From Prinsepia uniflora (lineage: Eukaryota > Streptophyta > Magnoliopsida > Rosales > Rosaceae): DNA of 64,000 nucleotides. Under the pieces are notes generated by a model, which saw only the letters and a program-made list of their open reading frames with translations, was not told where the DNA came from and made no database searches. Shown one piece after another: positions 34,529 through 45,591 of the stretch. A program made the position numbers and the translations under genes. Position 1 is the first letter of the stretch; each line of letters begins with the position of its first letter. Location of the stretch: the NCBI GenBank assembly GCA_032719365.1, contig CM064866.1, positions 72,179,028 through 72,243,027 on the forward strand, in the 5' to 3' direction.

Positions 34529-36098
34529 TATGATGTGTGTTTACACAAGTTTTGGGCAGTGGTCTGTATGGTTGGTTTCTTATGATTTGGGCCGAGTCCC
34601 TTATGGATTTGGGCAGTGGCACGTATGGTCGTTTTCATTATGGTTCTTTCAATCTTGGTTTTGGGCTTAGTTCCCATATATGGTTTCTTGGGTTAAATGG
34701 TTTTCGAATGCATGCATGCTTTTTAGTGAAGGGTACAAATGTCTTCTTATGGAAATGTTTTTATAAACTCTTGTTTTGTCCACTCACAGCTTTTAATGTT
34801 TTGACTGCCCTTCAGGTTGACATTGGATGTGGACTGTATCAGAGACCGAGATATCACATACCTCCTCCGGATCCTTGCGTACTCTGATAGCCCGGGAGGG
34901 CAAAGGTCGGAAATATCCCTTGTCAGACACTTCGTGTCAGACGGGAGCAGGGTCATCCCGCATTAAACCCGGGGGGGATGGGATGGGTCCTGTCACATAT
35001 TCCTTATTTTATCAATTTTACATTGCATAATATAAATCATAATCACATATTAATTAAGGTAGTAACTTTTATAATAAGAACTATATATGCTTAGCTAAAC
35101 ACCATTCTCACATTTTTATAAATTCTTTTATGCATCATAAGGTGCCATTAAAGTTCATTAATGTGAACATGAGTCTTATGCTTAATTCCCATAATAATCC
35201 ATCAAGTATCCATATAAACAATATTCATAATCATTTCCTCCTTATAAATTCACAATTTCTCACAATCATCATCAATTTGTTAACATCCAAGTATAACCAT
35301 AGTGAAGTCCTTAACATTATATATCTACTCAACAATATAACTACATACACAAAATCCTTCAACCATATCCTTTACATATTCACCATTTTCACATATCAAC
35401 TCATCTTAAATATTACTATTTAACACAAAACCTGTTTATACACAAAACCTGTTTAATCTTGAATTAAAATTTTGAACACATAACTTTGGAAATTTAGAAC
35501 TATATTCAAATGACGTCCAATCAACTCAACAATTATACTATAAAACTCAGAAATTCAAGACAAGTAATTTTCGTGTTGGTTGGACGGTAAAGGGACACCA
35601 CATGCACTCCCACGCGCTACCACAAGCCTCTGTGTGTGAGACCACGCGCCTGCATAGTCCTCCTTCAACCTTGGGCGAGTCGACTCCTGGGTCTATGCTT
35701 AGGGCCCGACCCGGGTGACCTAACCCGATCCCAGATTCTTCGTTTTCATGCCTTTTTTGTCCTTCTGCGTCTAACACACTCAAATTCCACTCTAAAGAAG
35801 TTATATACTTACAAAACTGAAGACACTTACCTCGAAAAGCCTTGTCTAAAATTTCAACCTTTCGACCATGGCTTCCAAGACTGTTCCATTGCATTCCTGC
35901 ATTCCTTACGCTTGAACCATCATTTTTTCGGCTTAGGACACAAGTAGGAGTTCACAGAATCTCCCAACATCCTTGGTTTAAGCTACAACTTCTCAAAACG
36001 ATCTAAACTTCCATGGACCATTTTTGAACCCTCACGGGTTTAGTTATGGCTGCAGGCCTGGAGTACTTCTTTTTTCCCAGTTCTCCTTGATATTCTTT

Positions 36099-36099
36099 A

Positions 36100-36163
<64 letters not shown>
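36099..36163. repeat. (CT)n microsatellite
   Basis: About 32 CT units with one interruption (TTTC). ORFs rich in L/S or R/E here are products of the repeat. Confidence 0.95.
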
Positions 36164-36167
<4 letters not shown>

Positions 36168-36949
36168 CCTTTTCTTGTTTTCTGCTTATTCTTCTTGTTT
36201 TGTTTCTTTTCTCCATTTTCCTCTTTTTCGGCCACCCTCCACCGAATGACCCCATATACACACACAACACATGTTTATACTTATCAAGGTCAATGGAAGT
36301 GATTGTGGTAGGAAAATTCAAGAACTTTCTGGACAATTCTAGAGTTCTTTAGAAAAATACCAAAATACCCCTGTCTATTTAGACCCAAAATGCATTTATC
36401 TGAACTCCGTTTTGGCATACCATCTATCTACATATTCAAGAGTTCAAGAGATACATAACGTTCCACACGAAACGTTTACAAGGAGTCCTAGTCAAAAAAG
36501 TCAACCTTTGACCTTTAAGGACAAAATCGTCATTTTTATTTTCTCTAATTTATGGGTTGTTACACAAACTGTGAGCCCATATTTGTTTTAGAAATTTTGA
36601 TGCATGCAAAATTAAATGTTTGAAATGTTTATTGCATGATATGGGTTGCAATGGTCTGAATGAATGATTCTAAATGTTCATATGATGGTTTCATATTTAG
36701 AATATTTATTTAGAAAATTGATTTATGAACACACGTTTTATGGTTTTTTTGGAATAGTGATTTTTATGTAGGCCCAATTTTGCAAATGTTTTGACTTGGG
36801 TCAAGAGTAAAGGATTTTCTAAAAGTAAAATTTTGAATTGATTCCACATATTGTTTTTCATTGTATACCATGATCGAGAGATATTGTGATTATTTCCATT
36901 GTCTACATGTAGCACAAGTTCCAAGACGGTTGAAGTTCGTGGTTTTTCC

Positions 36950-37168
36950 CAACTAGCCAAAGCTCGAGGGTAGTTCCCAAATCGTTTTAGCTCAGGGTGA
37001 TTTCGAGGTAGCCAAAGATCGGGGGTAGTTCTAAGACTGCTACAACTCGAGGAGATTTCCAGGCAGCCAAAGCTCTCGGGGGTAGTTCCAAGATGGTTAC
37101 AACTCGGGGAGATTTCTAGGTATTCGAAGCTCGGGGGTAGTTCCTAGGCAGCCGAAATTCGGGATTTT
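36950..37168. repeat. Degenerate tandem repeat in the outer LTR
   Basis: Alternating units of the type AGCTCGGGGGTAGTTCCAAG and ACTCGGGGAGATTTCCAGG, about 32-37 bp, five to six copies. Positionally equivalent to the arrays at 9,306, 15,640 and 30,906. Confidence 0.75.
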
Positions 37169-37499
37169 TTTACTAGACAACTAATGCTTAGTGGAGTCGA
37201 GGATTGGTTGTAATTGATTTTTGATATTTTATGTCCATGTTTTTCACATGATTTTATAACAGAGATATCAGGGAAATGTAGGCCATGGAGATTTTACACA
37301 TTTCATGTTTCCATGGGTCCCATTGGTTATGATAATATATTCAAACAGAAATCCGGTTGTTTATAATTTAATAAGGATTTTTATTTATGCATGCATTGTT
37401 TCCATGTAACTAGAGGGAAAAAGGTATGTTTCTCGAAAATGTATTTAAAATGATTGTTTTTTCCACTCACACCTTTATTGGTTTGTATTCCCTCCATGC

Positions 37500-38390
37500 C
37501 GTTACATAGTCTTAGGGGTGGACTTTGAGACGAAGGCATAATTTACCACTGCACGCACTCGATACTTTTCAGAGTAAGATTTTGTTACTTGTATTGTACA
37601 GTTACATAGATGCTATGTATCACCGTTTAAATATTTGTCTTTTCCAATTTAAATGGTTAAAACGATTTGGTTTTTTTGTGTGGTTATCTCATGCATGTGT
37701 GATAGATTTCTCGTATATCTATTTTAATAGTTCTAAGGGTATTTTATGAAACTTTGGTCTAGCTGTTAAGTGGGAGTGGACCGCTTCTCTAATCACTCTG
37801 TCGCTGAGGAGGTTGGCATCCGTTGCGTAAGTATGCCGAATGTAATTAAGGTTTATGTGCTGCTATTATTATTAGGTTTTATGGAATGTGGTATGTTATT
37901 TTCCCGATTGGTAGTGTAACTTGAAATTGAATGAGGTCGTGTGAAGAAATCTGGAAACGGAAAAGTATGGTAATGAATTAAGGAGTGTGATGTGACAGGT
38001 GAGAAATGTATTCAAGGAGAGAATCGACGAGGAAGTAAATAAGTATGAAATCGAGCCGATCGGAAGTTGGTGTTTGGGTTGGGCAACACGGACAATTACT
38101 ACGCCGGATTCGTTATTATATTTGAAAGGGAGGTACAATGGTTTGAATTTTAAAATTGTAGTTGGTTATGGTTAGTAGGCGGCTGATTTGTTGTTGTATG
38201 GGGGATAAATGAAGGAGAATTGTAAATGTCGTAGGTAGTGGGGTTTATAAATGTTCAAATTAAGATTGAATATTCGTTCTATACCTTGAATGGATGAAGT
38301 GCAACTATCGTGGACTGGAAGTAATTAGTTGGCTCGCATCTTACGTGAAGGTCATGATAGTATATTTTATTATTTTATTTAGGGGGGAGG
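37500..38390 (+). other. Unassigned stretch, possible end of a family-A internal region
   Basis: No recognisable domain or long ORF. It follows the LTR-like part ending near 37,490 and ends with the purine run AGGGGGGAGG after TTTATTT, similar in layout to the polypurine tract at 12,741. An internal remnant is possible but unproven. Confidence 0.3.
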
Positions 38391-38398
38391 TGTCGTAT

Positions 38399-38506
38399 CT
38401 TTTCTTTTTTATTCACATGCATGCATGGCCCATGAGATAGCCTTCTCGATATTTCTATTTCAAATCTTTCTTTCAGATCTTTGCAGATCACTACCTCAAC
38501 CTTCAA

Positions 38507-38511
<5 letters not shown>
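38399..38511 (+). repeat. Dispersed ~105-bp repeat, copy 2
   Basis: Direct copy of 21,496-21,612, beginning TCTTTTCTTTTTTATTCAC and ending CTTCAACGACTC, where it runs into a CT microsatellite. Confidence 0.88.

Positions 38512-38580
<69 letters not shown>
38510..38580. repeat. (CT)n microsatellite
   Basis: About 35 CT units with one CG interruption, followed by GTGTATATATATA. Confidence 0.95.
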
Positions 38581-38593
<13 letters not shown>

Positions 38594-39019
38594 CTCTCGA
38601 TCATAAGTAGCTAGCAGATAAATAGATAGCCAAGATCAAATAGGTGATGGAATTAATGTGTGTGGCGAAGCATGCCCAGCCTTCAGCAGACAGACACTGA
38701 AAAATGGAAATGAATCCAAATTTGCTGGTATTCTTTCACACACGGCTCACACACAAGCAGTCATATTATTTGGAATTCAAGTCGATCGATCACTGTACGC
38801 AATCATGAATGTTTGTTTGTAATAGATATCATCCAAATTAATTAAAACGGTACCTTACTGATAATGATGACTACATATTGATTATTGTGTTAAATCTCTT
38901 ACTTAAAATATTGCTTCCTAGCTTCTTGGCGTTGCTTCAATATATGCGCCAATATTATTGTTATTCGTTTGAAATTCTTGACAATATATTTTTCATAATT
39001 CTATTTTAAAAACGATTAT

Positions 39020-39091
39020 ATTGTCGACATATAATACCAACGTGATACATATATATATATATGTATCACGTTGGTATTATATGTCGACAAT
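39020..39091. repeat. Perfect 72-bp palindrome
   Basis: 36-bp arms starting ATTGTCGACATATAATACC are perfectly complementary with no spacer; the centre is a TA run. Pairing fails at the next bases outward (39,019/39,092). Confidence 0.95.
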
Positions 39092-39545
39092 TATATATAT
39101 ACATATAATATATATATATATATATATCAATACCGGCCCACCACCTAGGAAGCTGATGTACTTCATTGTATGTGTATTGTTGCCGTAATTAGCATTTAAT
39201 TAGTCATTCAATTTCAATTTTCATGAACATGTCAAACCTCAAACTCGAAGGAATCTTCTCTGATTATGATAATAAGTCGGTACGTACGTTAAGTCGTCCT
39301 TACATTTTATTATTTTATATATATATATATATAATATATATATATATGTATCTTTCCATGAATCCATGTACTATGCCTACTTAATTAAGTTGGTTGAGCA
39401 GTGGCTGGGACGACGACCAAAGTCACCAAGCCCTAGTTCTTGTAATAAGGATTTTCAACGATGTGGATGAGCTAGAAAGCAGATGCCGCCATGTGGTTTA
39501 GGGAACAACGACCTTCGCTTTTCCTCTAGGTAAGAGGACAAAAGG

Positions 39546-40080
39546 TAAGGGTGGCAATTTTTGACACGACTCGATACACGACTCGAAATCCGCACGAGAT
39601 TTATTCGGATCAACCCGAATTATTAAAATTTTGGGCCATTTTCGGGTCAACCCGTTATGACCCGTTTAATAAACGGGTGTGTTTCGAGTTAACCTGTTAA
39701 CCCGTATAATGACCTGTTAACCCGTTTAATAAATGGGTAAATTTCGAGTTAACAGGTTAAACCGTATATTGGCTTATATATATACTCATATATATACTCA
39801 TTTACCTACCTAAATACCTATTAAATCTTATAATTTAAATAGGTTAAACATGTTAAACAAGTTAAACGGGTCAAACGGGTCATAGGTTAATTGAGTTTTG
39901 AGTACGACCTGTTTATTAAATGAGTTATACGGATTACGCGGGTCATTAACAGGTCGGGTTCAGGTTGGACACTCTTAACACGATTATTAAATGGGTCGGG
40001 TTTGGATTGAGTATAAATAGGTAAAATAGAGTTTATGACACGACACGAACCCGACACGACATGACCCATTGTCACCCCTA
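39546..40080. mobile_element. hAT-like MITE (TAAGGGTGGCAA ends)
   Basis: 535 bp with terminal inverted repeats TAAGGGTGGCAA and TTGTCACCCCTA. The inside is full of GACACGACACG and AACCCGTTTAATAAA-type words, typical of a widespread plant non-autonomous hAT-type family. No transposase. Flanks (ACAAAAGG and ATCAAAGA) only loosely match as an 8-bp duplication. Confidence 0.7.
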
Positions 40081-40653
40081 ATCAAAGAGCCAAGGAAATG
40101 GAGACCGACGTGGGTATATGCTACACCAAGGCTACAACAGTAATTTAATGGCACCACCTGCTCTCTACAAGCATTTTCACGCGGCGATATGGATACGAAG
40201 TTTAATATTTGTAACAAATATGAGTACTAAGTAAACTTAGTGACATTTAATTTATTTTCTATTTAAGTTCAATTTAATTCACCAGGAATGAAAAAACAAT
40301 CAAATCAACTCGGTATCTAGCTAGTTTAGTAAAGAATTAATATAATTATACTTTTCCTTTATAATATCAATGATTTCCAAGATGCGGTCAACAACAAAAC
40401 AACATATTCTAAAAATTAAAAAATTAAAATTTTATCGTCCATATACATTCTAACATATAAATTATATTGGTATATCTTTAATTAGTTATAATTTAGTATG
40501 TATCATTTCATATAATAACATACATTTTACTCAAGATGTCTCGTAAACTTTAACTTTATTCTCATAATGAACCATAACTCGATTTTGTATCAATATATAT
40601 ACAAAAATGCTTATTTTATGTCACGTAATATAACTTAACGTTAAATCCAGTAT

Positions 40654-41236
40654 TGTTGAATCAAAGATTGAACCCGCCGCGAAAAGTCTTCACAATTCCT
40701 GCAAACAGCAAACAATTAGCTATCGTTGCCTCGATCGATTTACCCGGGGGTTGTTCGACCAAGAACACTACGATGCTTAAGTTAGCTTTGAGAGAGGAAA
40801 AAGATATACTTCGAAGCGAAGAATCAACGTACCTTGGAAATGAAATATGTCTCGCTATTTATAGGAAAATCTTGGGAGCCTTGGAGCGTTCTGATTGGTC
40901 GGTTGAATTTTTAATTAATAAATAATATATTATTAATTAAATATATTATTTAATAATTGTAATGATGGTTCATCATGATAGTAATGAAAATTATAACATT
41001 TTAATATTAATATTAATTATCCATTATTAAGAATAACGACAATTAACTCTCGGGGAAAATATTGATATTACGGAGATTTTAACCCGATCAAATAACGTAT
41101 TTAACTAGTAAATAGATTATTTAATGTGCGGGTGTTTTCAAATGATCAGCGTTATTGTCAGGGGCAATTTGGTCATTTTTGGGAATTACGGGCCACGTGA
41201 CAGCTCCATAATTTTCGGATGATTTTGGGTTCCACA
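40654..41236 (-). repeat. 3' LTR of the Tat-lineage element
   Basis: 583 bp, plus-strand text TGTTGAATCAAAG to GGGTTCCACA. A TATA box TATAAATAG on the minus strand is at 40,855-40,863. The 90-codon ORF across it is non-coding noise repeated in the other LTR. Confidence 0.95.
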
Positions 41237-42868
41237 AATGCCCCTACATCGATTCGGAATTCGGGGAATCTGAAGGGATGTACATTGTTTGGAATCTTAT
41301 ATTACCGGGTTTTCCAGTTACTGTTGGGTTCAAGAATCGAGCAGTGTTTATTTGACGATTTTGTCCCTGGTTACAAGGACCAAAAGTCGACTTTTTGATT
41401 AGAACACTTTTTGGACTTTCCGAAGAGACTGTTGAGTAGGTCTCGAGGCGCTGAATCCACAGACAGGCGGCATGCGTTGATCGGAGGTGGGACGCGAAAG
41501 TTGTGGGTCAGCGAAGGTGAGGGGTATTTTGGTAATTTTGAAAGATAAGGGCAAAATGTTGACTTTTGACTCGGACGGTCAAACGGACTTTGGCCAATGA
41601 CTGTGACGTAGTTCCGGACGTCACAGGTCCGTAGACAGGCGGTATGTCCAAAACGGAGTTCGGATGTGTAAGTTACGGCTCTACGTAGTCCAGGGGTAAA
41701 TGGTAATTTTCAGAGTGAAGGGCAAAACGGTCTTTCAAATGAATGGTGGATGCTGACTCAAGCTACCAGCCAATGATTCATGTCACTTTCCCTCTCACTT
41801 TTGCACCTGATTTTAGGGATGAAATCATGGATTAGGGACATTAATCCCTTAATTAGGGAAAAAACATTCCTTTTGTCTAATTGTGATATTGTTAAATAAC
41901 AGATTGATTCAGTTGTGAGAATGAGAGATTGAAAGGATTGAATTATACAAAAACAAACACGAGGGACAGAGGGGTCACTGATTTTGCAGAATTCGAAAAT
42001 TTTGAAAAACTGTGGTGAAAATTCGAATTCGAATTCGTGAGCTTTGAGGATCAAAATTGAGACTTGATTAAGTCTCCTGGGATCATTTCGAACCAATCCA
42101 CAACAAAAACGAAGAGAATTGAAGCTGTACTGAGCAAGAACAGAAGCTCCATTCCCTTCCCAAAATCGAGCTTGGGTTCGTGTAGTTGGAGGTAAGTAAC
42201 TACGAAATTGATTATGTAAAAACGTTTATTTTACTCTCACGATGCTCTGTGTGTGAATGAATTTGGAAAACAGGGACGAATTGGGTGAACCCGATCACGA
42301 AACCCGTTTGAAATTTCATCGTGGGATTGTTCGATTTTGGTTGTAATTGAAGTAATTAAATTTACAGAACCTAAATTAAGATGGTTTAGATGAAATTCGT
42401 TTAAAGAACGGAAGAAATCAAGGTCGAATTGATGGAGATTGTTCCGGGTCTGGTCGTGGGTACACTACCCGTTTAACAGAGAAACGGGATGTAGGGATGA
42501 CATTGTAGCAATCACTATTCACCACGCGTGGGTTTCACGCGCAGCCACTCACGACGGCGCGTGAGGGCGCGTGGTGAGTTTTCTGGGGAAGTGTTCAACA
42601 TGTGTTTTACTATACTCAATGTAACGAACATTTTGGTATTGGTTTCGAGACAAACTGGCATCGTATCGATATTGTTTCGAGGGTCTGAAGGTTTAGGTTA
42701 TGTTTTAAATTAATATTTAATTCCCGAAAATTTGTGGGAAATTGATATGATTTTCATAGAGTCATTGGTGACCCTTCATGATGTTTTTGGACAGGATTCG
42801 AGATTCCTGGAAAGCGTCGGAAATTACGTGAACGCGTGCAGCTTGGAAAGTGAGCTGTTTGGATGGTG
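41237..42868 (+). repeat. Family-A LTR fragment inside the Tat-lineage element
   Basis: Plus-strand family-A LTR text: ACGTAGTTCCGGACGTCAC near 41,606, CAGACAGGCGGTATG near 41,631, GC-rich CGCGTGGGTTTCACGCGCAG near 42,525, and ACATGTGTTTTACTATACTC near 42,598. It stops at GGATGGTGTGTG (about 42,868), exactly where other copies continue into AGTGGAC. The TGTAACGACC start is not evident. It has no LTR-like ends or duplication of its own here, so it is either captured or the relic of an insertion. Confidence 0.7.
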
Positions 42869-42871
42869 TGT

Positions 42872-43150
42872 GCGAGCATAGGTAGACTGACTCACATTTA
42901 CTGTGACTCTTGCTAGTACCACAAATATGCTTGCTACGCGTCAAGATTCCTTCGAAGGTGTTTAGAAGCTTTATTGGAGCGAGTGTACAACCAGCGCCAC
43001 GTGGTGGGCGGAGATTGGCTGAACAGTCGACGGGGATTTGGCGGTGACTAAGTGCACCTGCGGACGTGACTAGTGAGCATTGGTAGGCTGGCTCACATTT
43101 ACTGTGACTCTTGCTAGTGCCACAAATATGCTCGCTAGGCGTCAAGGTGT
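42872..43150 (+). repeat. Two direct ~75-bp copies, about 200 bp apart
   Basis: GAGCATAGGTAGACTGACTC at 42,873 and GAGCATTGGTAGGCTGGCTC at 43,074 begin two copies that continue through CACATTTACTGTGACTCTTG to GGCGTCAAG-like ends. The second copy runs into the antisense ORF. Confidence 0.85.
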
Positions 43151-44926
43151 GATTCTCGAGAGACCCAGCAAACTCTCTTTGTGGGAGTGTGGTGGTTCTC
43201 GTAGCCTAAGTCCATTCCGAGGGAAAGATATGGAGTTTGAGAAGCCTGAAGACTTCATGGAGTGGAAAGCTCACAATCAAATTGCCTTTCCGAGCGACGT
43301 TCTTGTGGAGCTTGGCGACAGATGTTCTTCCATGAAGGCTCTTAAGCATGGAAGAGGAAAAAACCCTGTCGGCGGTCGGTGGACTAAATTCCACCCTTTG
43401 ATTATTGGGTGGGGTTTTAAGTTCCCGTTCTCGAAGTTTTTCTCTAAGATTATTGGCTGGATGGGATGCAGCCCTGCTCAACTGGACATCGATGCTTATC
43501 GACACATCATGTGCTTCGAGAAGCTGAACAAGTTCTTTGGCCTGGGACTCACTGAAGATGAATTCTGGCTATGCTATTCCGTGTCGCACAACGGAATTAC
43601 CGGTGGTCGGCTTTCTCGAGTCATACCCAAAGTGGAGCTATTTTTTAGTACGGAGTATGATGACAACGCATACAGATTCAACTGTATCGAAGTTGGTGGT
43701 GCATGGGATAAACATGCCTCCCCAGACTTGAGGATGCCTCACACTTCCGCATGTGTTGATGAGCTGTACAACGGGTTTGGAGGTCATCCTGATCTCAAAA
43801 AGATTTACATGGCCCTTAAAATTCCTCCAGAGTTCCGGGACATGAGCCGGCTTCTTTCTCCACTTAAAGATATGAATGGCGGGAGGCCTTCAGACATCCT
43901 AATCAAGGAGTGGTTGAGTGCTCCACTGCGCTTGAAAAAACCCGTTTTTCAGAAGAAGAACAATAAGCAAGGACCCACTGGCTCTTTGGAGAAAAAACAT
44001 GATGATCAGCTTCCTTCGAAGCCCGACCGTTCTAGTCCTGCGGAGTCATCTAGTAAGCACAAAACCTCAGACGGTCCCTGTGAAGATGCAGCCAAACAAC
44101 TTAAGAAGTTGAAGGTGATTCCCACCTCCCACTACCCAGCTCATCAAGCGTTGAGAGATGAAGGCCCAGATCGAATAGTGGGGGAGACACGGTCGTCATC
44201 CAAGACTTCTGGTCTGATAGGTGCCCCCATCCGAGCAGAGGAAAGTCAAAAAACTATTCCGCAAGGAGCTTACGACAAGGTAGTTCGAGACCTTAGGATT
44301 GCGAAAGCTGGGGCCTAAAAATTGGTTGACATGCTTCGTGGAAATGCTAGTTTGGGAGATGAAAACGAGCAAATGAAGAGCGAATGCAAACGCCTTCGAG
44401 AAGCCCGAGACCACTCTAGACGGAACAACGAAGCCTTAGTCGGAAGAATCCACACATTGGAAGTTAAAGTGGGGGAGCTGGAGACGAGCTGTGCAGAGAG
44501 GATTCTGATAGAAAGAAGCGAGATATTGCTCGAGATGAGGTCACTTTGCTGCGCAGGAATTTGCAGGATTCAGAAGAAACAATCAGACTTTTAGAGGTGG
44601 AGATCCAGAATCTGAAGACTGGAAGGCTCCCAGGACATGACCATTTACTGTCACCGCATGCCCCCACAACTTTGTGCCAAAAAGAAAATGAGGCACAGAA
44701 GTTGGACATGGCAAGCTACAGCGGGGTCATCACCAAAGAGCGGGAACCAGAGCTGGAGCAAGAGTTTGAGCCTGTTCCGGTACCTGACCTAGAGCCCGAG
44801 ATCGGGACTAGGAAAGAAGCTGCCCTTGAGATTGTTGATTCATTGTTTAACGACACTTCCCTACTTTCAGTAGAAGAGTGGGAAGAGTTTAGAAAAACAA
44901 TGGGTTTCGAAGACTTGCATCCATAG
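43080..44926 (+). pseudogene. Antisense ORF of the Tat-lineage element (two breaks)
   Basis: Runs opposite to gag-pol, between integrase and the 3' LTR. The first 412 codons are open (43,080-44,318); because 43,080-43,150 lies in a duplicated segment, the true start may be the Met at 43,230 (MEFEKPEDFMEWK). A core near residues 107-170 (GWGFKFPFSKFFSKIIGWMG, then a DEFWLCY segment) matches the plant family annotated as 'putative gypsy type transposon'. The end is charged and coiled-coil-like (44,331-44,620), then acidic with repeated E/P, ending WEEFRKTMGFEDLHP. Breaks: an in-frame TAA at 44,316-44,318 and a one-base shift near 44,500. Function unknown; such antisense ORFs are known from this lineage. 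Confidence 0.8.
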
Positions 44927-45591
44927 TTCCTTTACATGTATATGTTGGCTATTGCTTTTTCATTTTTGCATTGAACAACTGGTGTGAGCAATCAACATGT
45001 GATTTGCCAAACATCCTCCAAATGAATAAATAAGAAGAATCACTTAAGTTGAATTGTTGGAACGCAAGTGTTAACTTTCGTATATGTTGTGTGTCGAAGC
45101 GAACACTTTTAAATGCTTGTCAATGTATTGGTATGAGCTCGTTCATATGCCTCTACTGCAACCATGTGTGTATAACAGTGAGTTCTAAATAACTTGTGAC
45201 GTTTAGATGATTAAGTCTTTGGTATGATGCCTTCAGGGAAGGGCTTGTGCTTCTTAAGAGAAGGCTTGAAGTGCTTCAATGAAGAAGACTTAGGGAGCTT
45301 CCAAGAGGAAGGCTTAGGGTGCTTCCTAAGAGGAAGGCTTGAGGTGTTTCCTGAAGGAAGGCTTTGTGCGCTTCCTGGTGGAAGACTTTGTGTGCTTCCT
45401 GGTGGAAGGCTTTGGATGCTTCCCGAAGGAAGGCTTGAGTTCTTCCCGGGGGAATAAAGTCTTTATTTGGCACCAAACAATGACTAGCTTATCTTTGAGC
45501 TCTAGTTTGCATTACACATAATATTTTCGGATGTGATGAGCATTCATGGAACCACTCCTAACTTTTCGTCTATGGTCTCCAAGGTATAGCT
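44927..45591. repeat. Spacer with a degenerate ~27-bp minisatellite (45,226-45,450)
   Basis: About eight imperfect units of the kind GAAGGCTTgagGTGCTTCCT lie between the antisense ORF and the integrase stop. The repeat makes overlapping G/L/R/F-rich ORFs on both strands that are not genes. The remaining spacer shows nothing else. Confidence 0.8.

Larger units (their letters stand above)
28618..34995 (+). mobile_element. Solo family-A LTR, split by an inverted copy
   Basis: Starts TGTAACGACTCGTCCC and ends GATGGGTCCTGTCA. Perfect CATAT duplications are at 28,613-28,617 and 34,996-35,000. Own sequence is 28,618-31,435 plus 34,534-34,995, about 3.28 kb. GTGACAAGTGTCAC lies at 29,141-29,154. TGTGAGTGGAC (30,237-30,247) and GTCCACTCACA (34,778-34,788) bracket a variable region with a ~55-bp repeat at 30,906-31,030. 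Confidence 0.95.
26470..36564 (-). mobile_element. Inverted solo family-A LTR containing two further insertions
   Basis: Plus-strand text starts TGACAGGACCCGTCCC at 26,470 and ends TATGGGTTGTTACA at 36,564. Flanks are AAAAC (26,465-26,469) and CAAAC (36,565-36,569), four of five matching. The host LTR is continuous across them: its CTGTGAG motif follows directly at 36,569. Own sequence is 26,470-26,723, 28,449-28,617 and 34,996-36,564. The last part has the family GC-rich block (CACGCGCTACC...CACGCGCCTGC, about 35,610-35,653). The left and middle parts are diverged. Confidence 0.72.
22067..38390 (+). mobile_element. Degraded outer family-A element holding the second nest
   Basis: Plus-strand family-A pieces lie between the insertions. 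A 5' LTR-like start TGTAACTATTCG at 22,067 is followed by family text to about 22,470, including GTGACAATTGTCAT at 22,374-22,387. A middle part is at about 25,830-26,469, with ACACGTGTTTTACTATT near 26,219 as in other LTRs. The segment 36,565-37,480 has the post-GTGAG landmarks and a TTCCACTCACACC motif near 37,464. The purine-rich AGGGGGGAGG at 38,381-38,390 resembles the polypurine tract at 12,741. Ends and target duplication are unconfirmed. Confidence 0.45.
38581..40653. other. Intergenic DNA, no gene recognised
   Basis: A+T-rich sequence with TA runs near 39,050-39,125 and 39,316-39,348, a perfect 72-bp palindrome and one MITE (both listed). No credible ORF. Confidence 0.65.

Noticed and set aside
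36024..36336. ORFs rich in S/L (plus) and R/E (minus)
   Set aside because: Direct products of the (CT)n microsatellite.
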